The translations under genes were made by a program, and so were the position numbers. From NCBI GenBank assembly GCA_002162955.1, contig MABD01000057.1, forward strand, positions 124,001-188,000: 64,000 nucleotides of DNA, read 5' to 3'. Under the pieces are notes generated by a model. That model worked only from the letters and a program-made list of their open reading frames with translations. It was not told the origin of the DNA and did no database searches. Position 1 is the first letter of the stretch, and every line of letters begins with the position of its first letter. Positions 16,542-25,988 of this stretch are shown here, one piece after another. This DNA comes from Gammaproteobacteria bacterium 45_16_T64 (GTDB lineage Bacteria > Pseudomonadota > Gammaproteobacteria > Pseudomonadales > Ketobacteraceae).

Positions 16542-19500
16542 CTACAACATTACATCTTCCCATAATTTTTTAAGTCTCTTCTCTGACACAGGATAGGCAG
16601 TTTTCATACCTTGAGCAAATAGGGAAACCCTATACTCCTCCAACATCCACCGAAATTCATCCAATGCAGGGTCAAATACGCCATCTTTATCCCTACTTTT
16701 CTGGCGCCCAGAATATAGAGACCAGTATGAGTCTATCTGACCCGCATTGACCTTATCGCGATCAATATTGCCCTGGAGACGTTCTATCCTTAAGGATACT
16801 GCCCGCAGTAATCGCGGATATTGTTCTAACCGCTGATAGGATATTTTTGCTATCCAGTCTTTTACAAATAGCGAAGATAATTGACGCTTAATGTCCTGAT
16901 AACAATTCACCCGCGCAATAGGCACTTTACCGTTGATAACCTTCGACACTTCATGATGAGCGCTGAGTATTGAGGTTACCAGACTAGCAATCTTGTTTCC
17001 TTCACCCACCAGGAAACTTTTTCTGGCACTTATCAGCTCGCTAAATTCGTTTTTGGTTCGAGGTACATTCTGGTGGTTGATAAACGCACGATAAAAGGCT
17101 GCTGTCGCGATACCATCCGCTAATGATTGCTGGCTGCCAAATGGGGCGTATTGCAATGCGATTTTCTTACTCACACCACAATGCTTTCGAAGGTATTTTA
17201 CCTGTTGAGGGAGTGCCAATATACATAATCGTAAAACCCCTTGCTGGTGTTTTGAACAAGCGTCGTCTTTGCTGTCACAAAGCTGCACACTCACGCAGCT
17301 TTGGTGATCCACAAGTGCGGGATAGGTCTTTACTACTGCTCCATTTTGGTCAAACTCATACACCTCAGGGACGTTGTCGAAATCCCAAGCAGTAAATTCT
17401 GTCTCGTCTGCGCTATTATGCACCCCTTCAACCCGAACACTATCAATTGCTTCTTTGAAGGTACCCTGCATCTCCTGTTTTAACGTTGTTATATCTCTAC
17501 TTTGTTGAAGCAGCTTCCCATCATCATCCACAACCTGTACGTTGGCACGCAAATGATCAGGGAGCGATGACACGCCCCAGTCAGAAGCCTTAATGTTAAT
17601 TCTGGCTCTTTGGCGTAGAAATTGTGTGAGCTGTTGCACCAAAGACTTTTCCCTGTCCAATGCCCCTTCCAAAAACAACGCGGCCACATCGGGAACTGGC
17701 ACATAATTTTTACGTATCGATTTTGGCAGGCTCTTGATTAGAGCGATACATTTTTCTAACTCCAAACCTGGCACTAACCATTCCAAAGCAACCTCATTAA
17801 CTTGATTTATCAATGTCACAGGAACAACAACATTGATGCCGTCTTGCTTCTTCCCCGGTTCAAACACATAATCAATTTTTAGTTTACCGCCTGACACTTT
17901 CACATCATCAGGGAAAAAGTGTTCTGCTGCATCAGCAGCATCTTTTGCTAGCAAATCGCCCTCAGATAGGAATAGACATTTAGGGTCCTTACGCTCAACT
18001 GACTTCCTCCACTTCTCAAACCCTTTACCGTTCACGATGTTCGCGGGTATTTTTTTGTCGAACCACTCATAAACCACAAGGTCATCAACCAAGATATCTC
18101 GACGACGAGATTTATCTTCCAAATAACCGATTTTTTCAATTAGGTGCTGATTATGCTGATGATATGGCGCTCGCGAAAAATAATCACCAGCAACCAATGC
18201 ACTATGAATGAATATCTCCCGACTATTGACTGGATCAACCTGGCTAAAATCAACTTTCTTTTTAGGGTTAACAATTAGACCAAACAGGTTTGTCTCTTGA
18301 AACGCGACAGCAGCAGCGCGCTTTTTTTCCCAATGAGGTTCGAAATAACGATACTTCAGCAGCGGATTACCCACGTACTCGATCCAACCAGGATCAATTT
18401 TCGCTACGGTTCGGGCGTAGACTTTGTGCGTTTCAACTATCTCCGCCGCAACAATCCATTTTGGCGAGCGCTTGGCAAGGTTTGAACCTGGAAATATGGA
18501 GAACTTCCTATTACGAGTACCCAAAAACTGCTGATCGTCGTCCTTCATAGCAACTTGGCTGAGATAACCTGATAAAATAGCCTGATGTACCGACTGGTAG
18601 TCTGCAGGTTGCTCATTTTGCTTCCAACCTAACTCCTGAACCGTTAGCTTCAACTGCCGATGTAGATCACGCCACTCTCGAATCCGCAAATATGACAGGA
18701 AGTTGTCTTTATACCAACGCTTTAACGCCCCGCTTGACAGCTCTTGCCTCTTCTCCTCATTTATACTCCACAAGTTAACAAACGCCAGAAAATCCGACTC
18801 CTTGTCTTTAAATGCTTTGTGCTTCTCATCGGCTTCTGACCTCTTTTCATGAGGGCGACTCCAGGGCTCTGGTAAACTCAGTGCGCTACCAATAGAAATC
18901 AATTCATGCAAACAGCCATATTGATTTGCTGCAATCAGCATTCGACCAATACGAGGGTCTACGGGCAATCGTGCAATCGTCTTCCCTATTTCAGTCAACT
19001 CCAATGTCGACGTAACAGCTCCTAATTCTTCCAGTAGTCTGTATCCATCATTAATCAACTTTTCATCTGGCGGGTTGATGAATGGGAATTGGTGTACCTC
19101 CCCCAATCTGAGAGATTTCATTTGTAAAATTACCGACGCTAAGTTCGAGCGCAAAATCTCCGGATCCGTAAATTCATCCCTTGATTCAAACGATTCCTCA
19201 TCATAAAGACGTATGCAAACACCGGGAGCAATACGACCGCATCGTCCCATACGCTGATTGGCACTCGCTTGTGAGATCGCTTCAACCGGTAAACGCTGCA
19301 CTTTTGTTCGATAACTATAACGACTAATCCGCGCAGTACCTGGGTCTATAACAAAGCCTATATTGGGTACCGTAATTGATGTTTCAGCCACATTTGTTGC
19401 CAATACGACACGACGATTTGAATGTGACGCGAACACCCTATTTTGCTCTGCATTACTTAAACGAGAGTATAGAGGAAGTATTTCAAGCTCATTCTTAAGG

Positions 19501-20522
19501 TGACGACGCAACAAATCTGCGACATTACGTATTTCTCGTTCGCCCGGTAAGAAGACTAAAATATCTCTAGCATTCGAATCTATTGCCCGCCCAAATGACT
19601 CATCAACGACACCTTGAACCGCCGTTAACACCGAGTCTTCAAGGCCCTCGCCCTCACGGTCTTCATCATCCCCGCCACCGATCGGTTGATAGTGTACTGA
19701 CACGGGGAAAGCCCGACCAGAAACTTCAATTATAGGTGCGCCGCTAAAATGCTCCGAGAACCTCTCATGATCGATAGTTGCAGAGGTAATAATAAGTTTC
19801 AGATCACGACGCCGCTTCAGTAAGTTTTTTAGATACCCCAAAAGAAAATCAATATTGAGACTTCTTTCGTGGGCCTCATCAACAATAATTGTGTCGTACT
19901 TCTCTAGATATCGATCATGCTGCATCTCTGCCAGCAAAATACCATCGGTCATAAGTTTGATGTAAGTCCCTTCATCAACCTTATCTTGAAACCTAACTTT
20001 ATAGCCTACATCCTTGCCAAGCTCTGACCCCAACTCTTCAGCTATCCGATTTGAAACCGTGCGCGCAGCAAGACGTCGAGGCTGAGTATGACCAATCATA
20101 CCAAAGACGCCCCTCCCTGCTTCAATACACATTTTTGGCAGCTGCGTTGTTTTGCCCGACCCCGTTTCCCCGGCAATAATCACTACTTGATTATTCTTAA
20201 TCGCAGCGATGATTTCATCTCGTCTTTGCGATACGGGCAAATCAGGATAGGAAGGCTTTGGCACGCGATCTTTACGGCGCTGGGCTAAATCGCAGGAAAG
20301 CTGAATCTTCTTCTCCAGCCCAGAGAGTTTCCCCAAAATTGTTTCGCTGTCACCCTTCTTGGCATGATCATTTTGCAGGCCATCCAACCGACGGATAACG
20401 CGAAAGCGCTCCGCCGTCATGGACGTTGAAAGCTTACGCTTTGCTTGCTTAATTCGCGCTACAGTATCTTGAACACTCGATTTGTTTGATGGACCTTTTC
20501 CTGGATCTATTACTTCGCTCAC
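16542..20522 (-). CDS. hrpA: ATP-dependent RNA helicase HrpA
   Basis: DEAH-box RNA helicase of 1326 residues, close to the E. coli 1300. Motifs in order: GETGSGKTTQLPK (Walker A), TQPRRLAARTV (Ia), DEAHERSLN (II), ITSATID (III), LVFLPGEREI, LATNVAETSITVPN (V) and QRMGRCGR (VI). The helicase core is followed by HA2/OB-fold domains and the long HrpA-specific C-terminal region, ending WMLEEYRVSLFAQGMKTAYPVSEKRL. Known family role is rescue of stalled ribosomes and mRNA processing. Its gene leads a minus-strand pair with the serine-less hydrolase. Confidence 0.95.
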   Translation of the reverse strand: MSEVIDPGKGPSNKSSVQDTVARIKQAKRKLSTSMTAERFRVIRRLDGLQNDHAKKGDSETILGKLSGLEKKIQLSCDLAQRRKDRVPKPSYPDLPVSQRRDEIIAAIKNNQVVIIAGETGSGKTTQLPKMCIEAGRGVFGMIGHTQPRRLAARTVSNRIAEELGSELGKDVGYKVRFQDKVDEGTYIKLMTDGILLAEMQHDRYLEKYDTIIVDEAHERSLNIDFLLGYLKNLLKRRRDLKLIITSATIDHERFSEHFSGAPIIEVSGRAFPVSVHYQPIGGGDDEDREGEGLEDSVLTAVQGVVDESFGRAIDSNARDILVFLPGEREIRNVADLLRRHLKNELEILPLYSRLSNAEQNRVFASHSNRRVVLATNVAETSITVPNIGFVIDPGTARISRYSYRTKVQRLPVEAISQASANQRMGRCGRIAPGVCIRLYDEESFESRDEFTDPEILRSNLASVILQMKSLRLGEVHQFPFINPPDEKLINDGYRLLEELGAVTSTLELTEIGKTIARLPVDPRIGRMLIAANQYGCLHELISIGSALSLPEPWSRPHEKRSEADEKHKAFKDKESDFLAFVNLWSINEEKRQELSSGALKRWYKDNFLSYLRIREWRDLHRQLKLTVQELGWKQNEQPADYQSVHQAILSGYLSQVAMKDDDQQFLGTRNRKFSIFPGSNLAKRSPKWIVAAEIVETHKVYARTVAKIDPGWIEYVGNPLLKYRYFEPHWEKKRAAAVAFQETNLFGLIVNPKKKVDFSQVDPVNSREIFIHSALVAGDYFSRAPYHQHNQHLIEKIGYLEDKSRRRDILVDDLVVYEWFDKKIPANIVNGKGFEKWRKSVERKDPKCLFLSEGDLLAKDAADAAEHFFPDDVKVSGGKLKIDYVFEPGKKQDGINVVVPVTLINQVNEVALEWLVPGLELEKCIALIKSLPKSIRKNYVPVPDVAALFLEGALDREKSLVQQLTQFLRQRARINIKASDWGVSSLPDHLRANVQVVDDDGKLLQQSRDITTLKQEMQGTFKEAIDSVRVEGVHNSADETEFTAWDFDNVPEVYEFDQNGAVVKTYPALVDHQSCVSVQLCDSKDDACSKHQQGVLRLCILALPQQVKYLRKHCGVSKKIALQYAPFGSQQSLADGIATAAFYRAFINHQNVPRTKNEFSELISARKSFLVGEGNKIASLVTSILSAHHEVSKVINGKVPIARVNCYQDIKRQLSSLFVKDWIAKISYQRLEQYPRLLRAVSLRIERLQGNIDRDKVNAGQIDSYWSLYSGRQKSRDKDGVFDPALDEFRWMLEEYRVSLFAQGMKTAYPVSEKRLKKLWEDVML

Positions 20523-20632
20523 TGACTACCCTTACAACACCTTATGAATGGCCGCTATTGTAATAGAAGCTAGCCTGTTGTGGAAATTAGATATCCAGCC
20601 CCTCTTCCGTGCTGTTCATCCCCTCAAAAACG

Positions 20633-20668
20633 AAAAAAACCCTTAGCGTCTCCACTAAGGGCTTTTTC
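20633..20668. terminator. Bidirectional hairpin terminator between fadD and hrpA
   Basis: CCCTTAG (20640-20646) pairs with CTAAGGG (20655-20661) across an 8-base loop. An A-run precedes and a T-rich run follows, so on the minus strand the hairpin is followed by a long U-tract just after the fadD stop. It should end fadD transcription before hrpA. Confidence 0.8.
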
Positions 20669-20687
20669 TTTAGAAGATAAGGGAGAG

Positions 20688-22349
20688 CTAGTCTCTTAGC
20701 TCTCTTCTAAGGATTTTACCAACATTCGACTTAGGCAGATCTTCTCTAAACTCTACATGGCGAGGGATCTTATAGCCTGTGAGATTTGCCTTACAGTACG
20801 CTATGACCTTGTCTTTGGTAAGGTCTTTATTGCTAGGCACGATAAACAATTTCACCGCTTCACCGCTCTTATCGTCTGGTACGCCAACTACTGCGGCTTC
20901 CACGATATCTGGATGTGTGCACACAACATCCTCCACCTCATTCGGGTACACGTTAAAACCGGAAACAAGGATCATATCTTTTATACGATCGACAATTTTA
21001 AGAAATCCATCGTCTTGAAAAACAGCAACATCACCCGTCTTTAACCATTCTCCATCTTTTGTCATCGTATCTTTGGTTGCTTCTTCGCGCTGCCAATAGC
21101 CTTTCATGACCTGAGGGCCCTTAACACAAAGCTCGCCCCTTTCCCCTAATGGCACTTCATTTTCATTGTCATCAATCAGTTTCACATCTGTACCAGGAAG
21201 CGGTATTCCAATCGTGCCGATTTGAATATTACTGGGTAAGTTAACCGAGATTACCGGTGACGTTTCTGTCATCCCATAACCTTCACACACTTGATTGCCA
21301 GTCGCCTTTTCCCAATCATCCGCTGCAGCTTTCTGCAACGCCATTCCTCCAGCTACAGTAATTTTTAGATGACTAAAATCCAGCTCTCTAAATTCTTTGT
21401 TATTCAATAGTGCAACGAATAGAGTATTCAAGCCTGTTACTGCCGTAAAATCCCATTTTGACATTTCATCAACAAATGCAGGGATGTCACGAGGATTGGT
21501 GATTAAAACGTTGTGCGCCCCCGTTTCCATCATGGCAAGGCAGCCCACCGTAAAGGAAAATATATGGTACATCGGCAAAGGTGTGATCATAATTTCCTTA
21601 CCGTCTTCAAATTCCGTGAGGATCGACTTCATTTGAAGCATATTTGATACAAGGTTTTTATGCGTGAGCATGGCGCCCTTTGCTACACCTGTGGTACCAC
21701 CAGTATATTGCAGCACCGCTAGATCATCGATGGTTGGCTTATGAGAGGCATCGTAAGTCGACTTACTACCTAATTTTAAAGCCTTGTTAAATGGCACCGC
21801 TCCTGGAATAGAGAAGTCAGGCACCATTTTCTTGATTTTCTTAATGGCAAAGTTCATCAGGGTACGCTTTAACGGCTTATGCATATCCGCGACCTGAGTA
21901 ATAATAACGGTTTTCACACCCGTCTTCGGTAACACTTCTTCAATTAAGTCACCAAAATTCGCCAGTGCTACCAGCGCTTTGGCGCCAGAGTCATTAAATT
22001 GATGCTCCATTTCACGAGCGGTATACATTGGGTTCGTGTTAACGACAACCAAACCTGCTCGTAAGGCACCAAACACAGCAATGGGAAATTGAATGAGATT
22101 GGGCATCTGTACTGCAATTCTATCGCCCTTTACTAATCCAGTATGATTTTCCAAATAGGCAGCGAAATCAGCACTCAGTTTATCCAACTGTTTATAGGTA
22201 ATCGTAACACCCAAATTTGAGTACGCGGGCAAATCTGCAAAACGGCGACATGAGCTCTCAAACACATCAATGACCGTTGAATACTTTTCATAAGTTATTT
22301 CCTGAGACACACCTTCAGGGTACTTATCTGCCCAAATTCTTTCCGCCAT
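20688..22349 (-). CDS. fadD: Long-chain-fatty-acid--CoA ligase FadD
   Basis: Adenylate-forming enzyme that activates long-chain fatty acids to acyl-CoA. 553 residues, close to E. coli FadD (561). Seen: YTGGTTGVAKGAMLTHKNL (P-loop/AMP motif), ITPLPMYHIF, EGYGMTETSP, ELCVKGPQVMKGYW, LKTGDVAVFQDDGFLKIVDRIKDMI and the C-terminal PKSNVGKILRREL with the adenylation lysine. It ends at a clear terminator. A promoter with an adjacent inverted repeat lies upstream. It works with the FadL porin and acyl-CoA dehydrogenase genes elsewhere in the window. Confidence 0.95.
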   Translation of the reverse strand: MAERIWADKYPEGVSQEITYEKYSTVIDVFESSCRRFADLPAYSNLGVTITYKQLDKLSADFAAYLENHTGLVKGDRIAVQMPNLIQFPIAVFGALRAGLVVVNTNPMYTAREMEHQFNDSGAKALVALANFGDLIEEVLPKTGVKTVIITQVADMHKPLKRTLMNFAIKKIKKMVPDFSIPGAVPFNKALKLGSKSTYDASHKPTIDDLAVLQYTGGTTGVAKGAMLTHKNLVSNMLQMKSILTEFEDGKEIMITPLPMYHIFSFTVGCLAMMETGAHNVLITNPRDIPAFVDEMSKWDFTAVTGLNTLFVALLNNKEFRELDFSHLKITVAGGMALQKAAADDWEKATGNQVCEGYGMTETSPVISVNLPSNIQIGTIGIPLPGTDVKLIDDNENEVPLGERGELCVKGPQVMKGYWQREEATKDTMTKDGEWLKTGDVAVFQDDGFLKIVDRIKDMILVSGFNVYPNEVEDVVCTHPDIVEAAVVGVPDDKSGEAVKLFIVPSNKDLTKDKVIAYCKANLTGYKIPRHVEFREDLPKSNVGKILRRELRD

Positions 22350-22428
22350 ATCGTTTTCCTGATCATCTAGATTAGTGAGAGGTTTTCCTCTCTGTTATTT
22401 TTTAGTGCTGTACACCGCAACGCTAAAC

Positions 22429-22458
22429 AAATTAGCCTAGGCCTTTTAAAACCGTCAA
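22429..22458 (-). promoter_or_regulatory. Probable sigma-70 promoter of fadD
   Basis: Reading the minus strand: TTGACG (22458-22453), an 18-base spacer, TAATTT (22434-22429). About 80 bases before the fadD ATG. Immediately upstream is AATGTA-N6-TACATT (22467-22484), a perfect 6-base inverted repeat in a position where a fatty-acid-responsive regulator could bind. The leader also has a small hairpin (GAGAGG/CCTCTC). Confidence 0.5.
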
Positions 22459-22491
22459 CTTTGCTCAATGTACTTTAATACATTCATCAGC

Positions 22492-22556
22492 GGGCGTGAG
22501 CGTACCAGCTTTGATTTTTGTACGCTAGCAAAAGAGCTGAACCGCCAGTCACGCCC
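22492..22556. repeat. Nested inverted-repeat element upstream of fadD
   Basis: The outer arms GGGCGTGA (22492-22499) and TCACGCCC (22549-22556) are perfect reverse complements, and inside them AGCGTAC (22499-22505) pairs with GTACGCT (22520-22526). CAGCT (22506-22510) and AGCTG (22535-22539) form a competing stem. On the plus strand a T-run follows shortly after. It could be a small structured RNA, an old terminator or a dispersed repeat unit. Confidence 0.45.
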
Positions 22557-22716
22557 AAAAATGGTGCTTTTTTGTTAGAACAAAGCAGAATGGAAGTCCC
22601 CTGCAAAGGACCGTATTCGACTATTAAGTCATAATTGGTTGACTAGCAGGAAATATGGATCATATTTATATCAAAAGGTAGCAAGCTTATTCTTTCAGAA
22701 CTTCCGGTAACAAGAA

Positions 22717-24252
22717 ATGCACCCAACCTACGATGTTTTTATAATTGGTGGTGGTATTAATGGAGCCACCATAGCCTGTAAACTATCGGCTAAAGGAATG
22801 ACGATAGCGCTGTGTGATGAAAAAGATCTCTCAGGAGAATCGACGAGTCACAATAACAAACTCTTTCAATGTGGATTCAATCACCTAGAGAATCTAGACC
22901 TAACCCACGTCTCCAATGCAAACAAAACTAGGGACATCCTATACCAACAAATACCGCACCTGATGCAACCTGTCGATATAGTCATACCCGATGCGCCCTC
23001 CATTAGATCTTCGCTAAAGATGAAAGCTGGCACACTACTCTACGGGTGGCTTAGAAACTCCCAAACCAGCCCCAAACCACACACCCAGGACATTGACAAC
23101 TCCCACTACAGCTCACCTTTAGCATCCTCTCCTACTCAGGCCACCCTTTGCCAAGAGTTCTTACTCGACGATGCACGCCTAGTAGTGGAATACCTATTGG
23201 CTGCTGAAAAGCAACATTGCCAACTACTCCCACAAACAAAGGTTACCTCTGGAATCCGCAAAAATGGGGTGTGGCATATATCTTTAGTCGATGCTATCGA
23301 TGGCACGGAAACAACCGTTACTGCCCGATGCATTATTAACGCGACGGGGGCACAGGCTTATTCTGTTCTTGAAAAAATCTTAGGCAGCGCAACCCGCTGC
23401 AGCCAACCTTTGGAAAAACAAAGCTATATCGTCCTACCAAAATTCTACGAAGGCGATCATGGCTATATGATCCAGCTACCATGCAAGCACTTCCTAAACG
23501 TACTACCGCACTTAGCAAACTATTGTGTTGTCGGGCCATTTACCCAGGCGACGTGCTTAGAGAAGTTGAGCCTAGTTCCCAATAGCGAGGAAACAAGAGC
23601 GTTGCTTGACCTTACAAACTTACATTTTCACGTCAATTTCACTGAACAAGACATTTGCCACGCATATGCTACTTCGAGAGCAATTACATTCGACCCCAAC
23701 CAACCTATCCACATGCTGGATCTACAGTGTGAAGATGGACAATCGCCAATTCTAAGTATCTTTTCAAGCCACCTTACCACCCATAGAACCCTCGCCGACC
23801 AAATACTAGAGTGCATCCAACCCTATCTACCTTCGCTAAACCAAACTGCTTCATGCTATCAACTTCCTGGCGGCGACTTTTCACCAGACGGTTTTAGCAG
23901 CTTTATAAATCGGCTCGCTGAACTGTATCCGTGGATGCCCTGTAAATTGATGACTCGTTATTGCAAACTATATGGAGCCCGCACGCAAGAACTTCTAAGC
24001 AACAAACATGACCTAAATTCACTAGGTCAGGAAATCTTTCCCGACCTGTATGAAGCTGAAGTTTATTGGTTAATAGAGCACGAATGGGCCACCTGTGCTG
24101 AAGATATACTTTTGCGTCGAACCAAGCTCTTTTTGACAGTTAACAAGAACAATATCGACACGCTAAATCAATGGTTTACCTGCAACTATAAACATCAATC
24201 AAAAATATCCCAATTCCCTGATATACTTGCCAATCAATGCAAAGCCTCTTGA
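22717..24252 (+). CDS. GlpD-like FAD-dependent oxidoreductase with altered active site
   Basis: 511 residues, full length for aerobic glycerol-3-phosphate dehydrogenase. The FAD-binding GGGINGA (11-17) and the C-terminal half (LYGARTQELL, YEAEVYWLIEHEWATCAEDILLRRTKLFL) are clearly GlpD. Residues that hold substrate in E. coli GlpD differ: the S-K-L-I-H-G-G-L-R-Y-L-E segment is NKLFQCGFNHLE (the Arg-Tyr pair is Asn-His), G-T-T-D is GPFTQ, and G-G-K-L-T-T-Y-R is SSHLTTHR (Lys to His). It may use another substrate or be inactive. A lipase-like gene follows after 90 bases. Confidence 0.78.
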   Translation: MHPTYDVFIIGGGINGATIACKLSAKGMTIALCDEKDLSGESTSHNNKLFQCGFNHLENLDLTHVSNANKTRDILYQQIPHLMQPVDIVIPDAPSIRSSLKMKAGTLLYGWLRNSQTSPKPHTQDIDNSHYSSPLASSPTQATLCQEFLLDDARLVVEYLLAAEKQHCQLLPQTKVTSGIRKNGVWHISLVDAIDGTETTVTARCIINATGAQAYSVLEKILGSATRCSQPLEKQSYIVLPKFYEGDHGYMIQLPCKHFLNVLPHLANYCVVGPFTQATCLEKLSLVPNSEETRALLDLTNLHFHVNFTEQDICHAYATSRAITFDPNQPIHMLDLQCEDGQSPILSIFSSHLTTHRTLADQILECIQPYLPSLNQTASCYQLPGGDFSPDGFSSFINRLAELYPWMPCKLMTRYCKLYGARTQELLSNKHDLNSLGQEIFPDLYEAEVYWLIEHEWATCAEDILLRRTKLFLTVNKNNIDTLNQWFTCNYKHQSKISQFPDILANQCKAS

Positions 24253-24342
24253 CCTTTGGGGCTCTCTTGCTTAACCTTCGTTTTTATTCGAAAAAGTAAC
24301 AACAAGAAAATTAAGATATTTAAGCGCCAAGGAAAATATGCC

Positions 24343-25347
24343 ATGCACCACGAGTCGTGCTACATCGACGCCCCAGATGACCACAGAATCTTCGTAAACA
24401 TTTGGAAAAAAACAAAAAGTACAAAAAAAGTCCGCGCGATACTGCACATCAATCATGGAATGGCGGAGCACAGCGACCGTTATGCTGCACTAGCTGAACG
24501 TTTCGTTGAGGAAGGCTACATTGTATACGGGCATGATCATCGGGGTCATGGAAAATCAGTCAAACATGCCGAATTGCTTGGGCATTACGCAGATAAGAAT
24601 GGCTGGGAAAAAGTCATCTCTGATGTATTTTTAGTCAACAGACTTATCCGTGAGCGTCATGAAGGAACCCCGATAATTATCATGGGGCACAGCATGGGGT
24701 CATTTATTGTGCAAGCATATCTTGCCGAAAACGGCCGCACCGTCGACGCAGCCCTTCTATCTGGCTCCGCACTAAGTGACAAACTCACCGTGAATTTTGC
24801 CACTGTACTAGCAAAACTCGAAACAAAACGAAGTGGCCCTCTTTCGCGCAGCAAGGCCTTAGATTTCTTCTCATTTGGGATCTATAACCGCGAGTTCAAA
24901 CCGACGAGAACTTCAGCCGATTGGCTTTCGAGAGACAAAGATGAAGTCGACAAGTATATCAATGACCCTCTTTGCGGCTTCTTATGCACGAATCAGCTAT
25001 GGATTGACCTTGTAAGTGGAATAAAGGACATAGGTTCTCCTGACACCGTCAAGAAAATACCCAATGACCTGCCTATATTCGCCTTTTCGGGTGAGCGCGA
25101 CCCGTTAAGCTACAACAAATCAAAAACCCATGGGATTGACCTGCTCACGTCACACCTGAAGCATAGTGGCCAACACTACGTCACGCAGAAACTGTATCCA
25201 GGCGCTCGCCATGAGATACTCAACGAGACTAACCGACATGAAGTCATTGATGATGTGCTTGAGTGGACGGAAAAGGCCTGTAAACTCCCCCCACTAAAGA
25301 CCACGAGTACCCGAGCAAAAAAAAACGTAACGACTGAATCTGCATAA
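24343..25347 (+). CDS. Alpha/beta hydrolase, monoacylglycerol lipase-like
   Basis: 334 residues from the ATG at 24343, chosen for AAGGA 9 bases upstream (the frame runs back to 24256). Family marks: HINHGMAEHSDRYAALAERF (oxyanion loop of MGL/lysophospholipase PldB-like hydrolases), GHDHRGHGKS, nucleophile elbow MGHSMGSFI with S117, FSGERDPLS for the acid and GARHEILNE for the histidine. Release of glycerol or glycerophosphodiester head groups from lipids is the expected role. The preceding GlpD-like gene supports a glycerolipid-breakdown unit. The C-terminal tail is basic. Confidence 0.85.
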   Translation: MHHESCYIDAPDDHRIFVNIWKKTKSTKKVRAILHINHGMAEHSDRYAALAERFVEEGYIVYGHDHRGHGKSVKHAELLGHYADKNGWEKVISDVFLVNRLIRERHEGTPIIIMGHSMGSFIVQAYLAENGRTVDAALLSGSALSDKLTVNFATVLAKLETKRSGPLSRSKALDFFSFGIYNREFKPTRTSADWLSRDKDEVDKYINDPLCGFLCTNQLWIDLVSGIKDIGSPDTVKKIPNDLPIFAFSGERDPLSYNKSKTHGIDLLTSHLKHSGQHYVTQKLYPGARHEILNETNRHEVIDDVLEWTEKACKLPPLKTTSTRAKKNVTTESA

Positions 25348-25452
25348 GGTTTATGGGAACCTCAAGAATTCTTACACTATTCCCTTAGCGATAATCCTTT
25401 CGTTTAGCTACACTCCGCCTAATCAAAATCTTGAAGTTGGTGGAGTATAGCC

Positions 25453-25926
25453 TTGCAAATATTAGAAAACAGAACCTTTGACGAACTTAAGCTTGGTGAC
25501 ACTACTCAGCTAATACGAACTGTGACCGAAAAAGACGTTCTCCTTTTTGCCTATCTCTCTGGCGATGTAAACCCTATTCATGTCGATGAAGAATACGCGA
25601 AGACGACCCAATTCGGTCAACGCATCGCCCACGGAATGTTTACCGCCCTGCTTCTATCGACCGCCGTTGCGACTCAACTTCCTGGCCCTGGCACCATTTA
25701 CCGAGGCCAAGTAATGAAGTTTCAGAAGCCCGTATTTATCGGGGACACCATTACGGCAGACCTTGAAGTTATCGAAATGAAAAAAAGAGTTAATTTGGTC
25801 AAAATTGAATGCGTTATGACTAACCAGCGCGGCGAGGAGATTTTTAGTGGGGTGTCAACAGCAATCGCTCCAACAGAAAAAATCAGGATTGAAGCATCAG
25901 CCATTCCTGAAGTGACATTTCAATAA
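25453..25926 (+). CDS. MaoC-family (R)-specific enoyl-CoA hydratase
   Basis: 157 residues, single hot-dog domain. SGDVNPIHVDEEYA carries the catalytic Asp-His pair (D38, H43), followed by FGQRIAHGMFTALL and YRGQVMKFQKPVFIGDTI. PhaJ-type members convert trans-2-enoyl-CoA into (R)-3-hydroxyacyl-CoA, linking beta-oxidation to polyhydroxyalkanoate; others act as dehydratases. TTG start at 25453 behind TGGTGGAG. It ends at a strong bidirectional terminator, so it is probably transcribed alone or with the upstream lipase gene. Confidence 0.87.
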   Translation: MQILENRTFDELKLGDTTQLIRTVTEKDVLLFAYLSGDVNPIHVDEEYAKTTQFGQRIAHGMFTALLLSTAVATQLPGPGTIYRGQVMKFQKPVFIGDTITADLEVIEMKKRVNLVKIECVMTNQRGEEIFSGVSTAIAPTEKIRIEASAIPEVTFQ

Positions 25927-25933
25927 CAACGAA

Positions 25934-25979
25934 AAAAGTCACAAAAAAAGCCGCTAAAGCGGCTTTTTTTGTGACTTTT
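25934..25979. terminator. Bidirectional terminator, 22-base perfect inverted repeat
   Basis: 25934-25955 and 25958-25979 are perfect reverse complements with a two-base loop; the core is AAAAAAAGCCGCT/AGCGGCTTTTTTT and arms extend with AAAAGTCAC. It lies between the convergent hydratase gene and the VWA gene. Its architecture resembles the one at 13413, though the sequence differs. Confidence 0.93.
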
Positions 25980-25988
25980 GATCCTAAA

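Larger units (their letters stand above)
22350..22716. other. Divergent intergenic region fadD / GlpD-like gene
   Basis: 367 bases without a gene. It contains the probable fadD promoter, a 6-base inverted repeat just upstream of it and a nested inverted-repeat element (all listed separately). A T-run follows the nested element on the plus strand. The segment before 22717 should hold the promoter of the GlpD-like gene, but no convincing -35/-10 pair stands out there. Confidence 0.6.

Noticed and set aside
22361-22395. Small hairpin (GAGAGG/CCTCTC) in the fadD leader as a riboswitch
   Set aside because: Too short and lacks the conserved core of any riboswitch family I know; noted only within the promoter entry.
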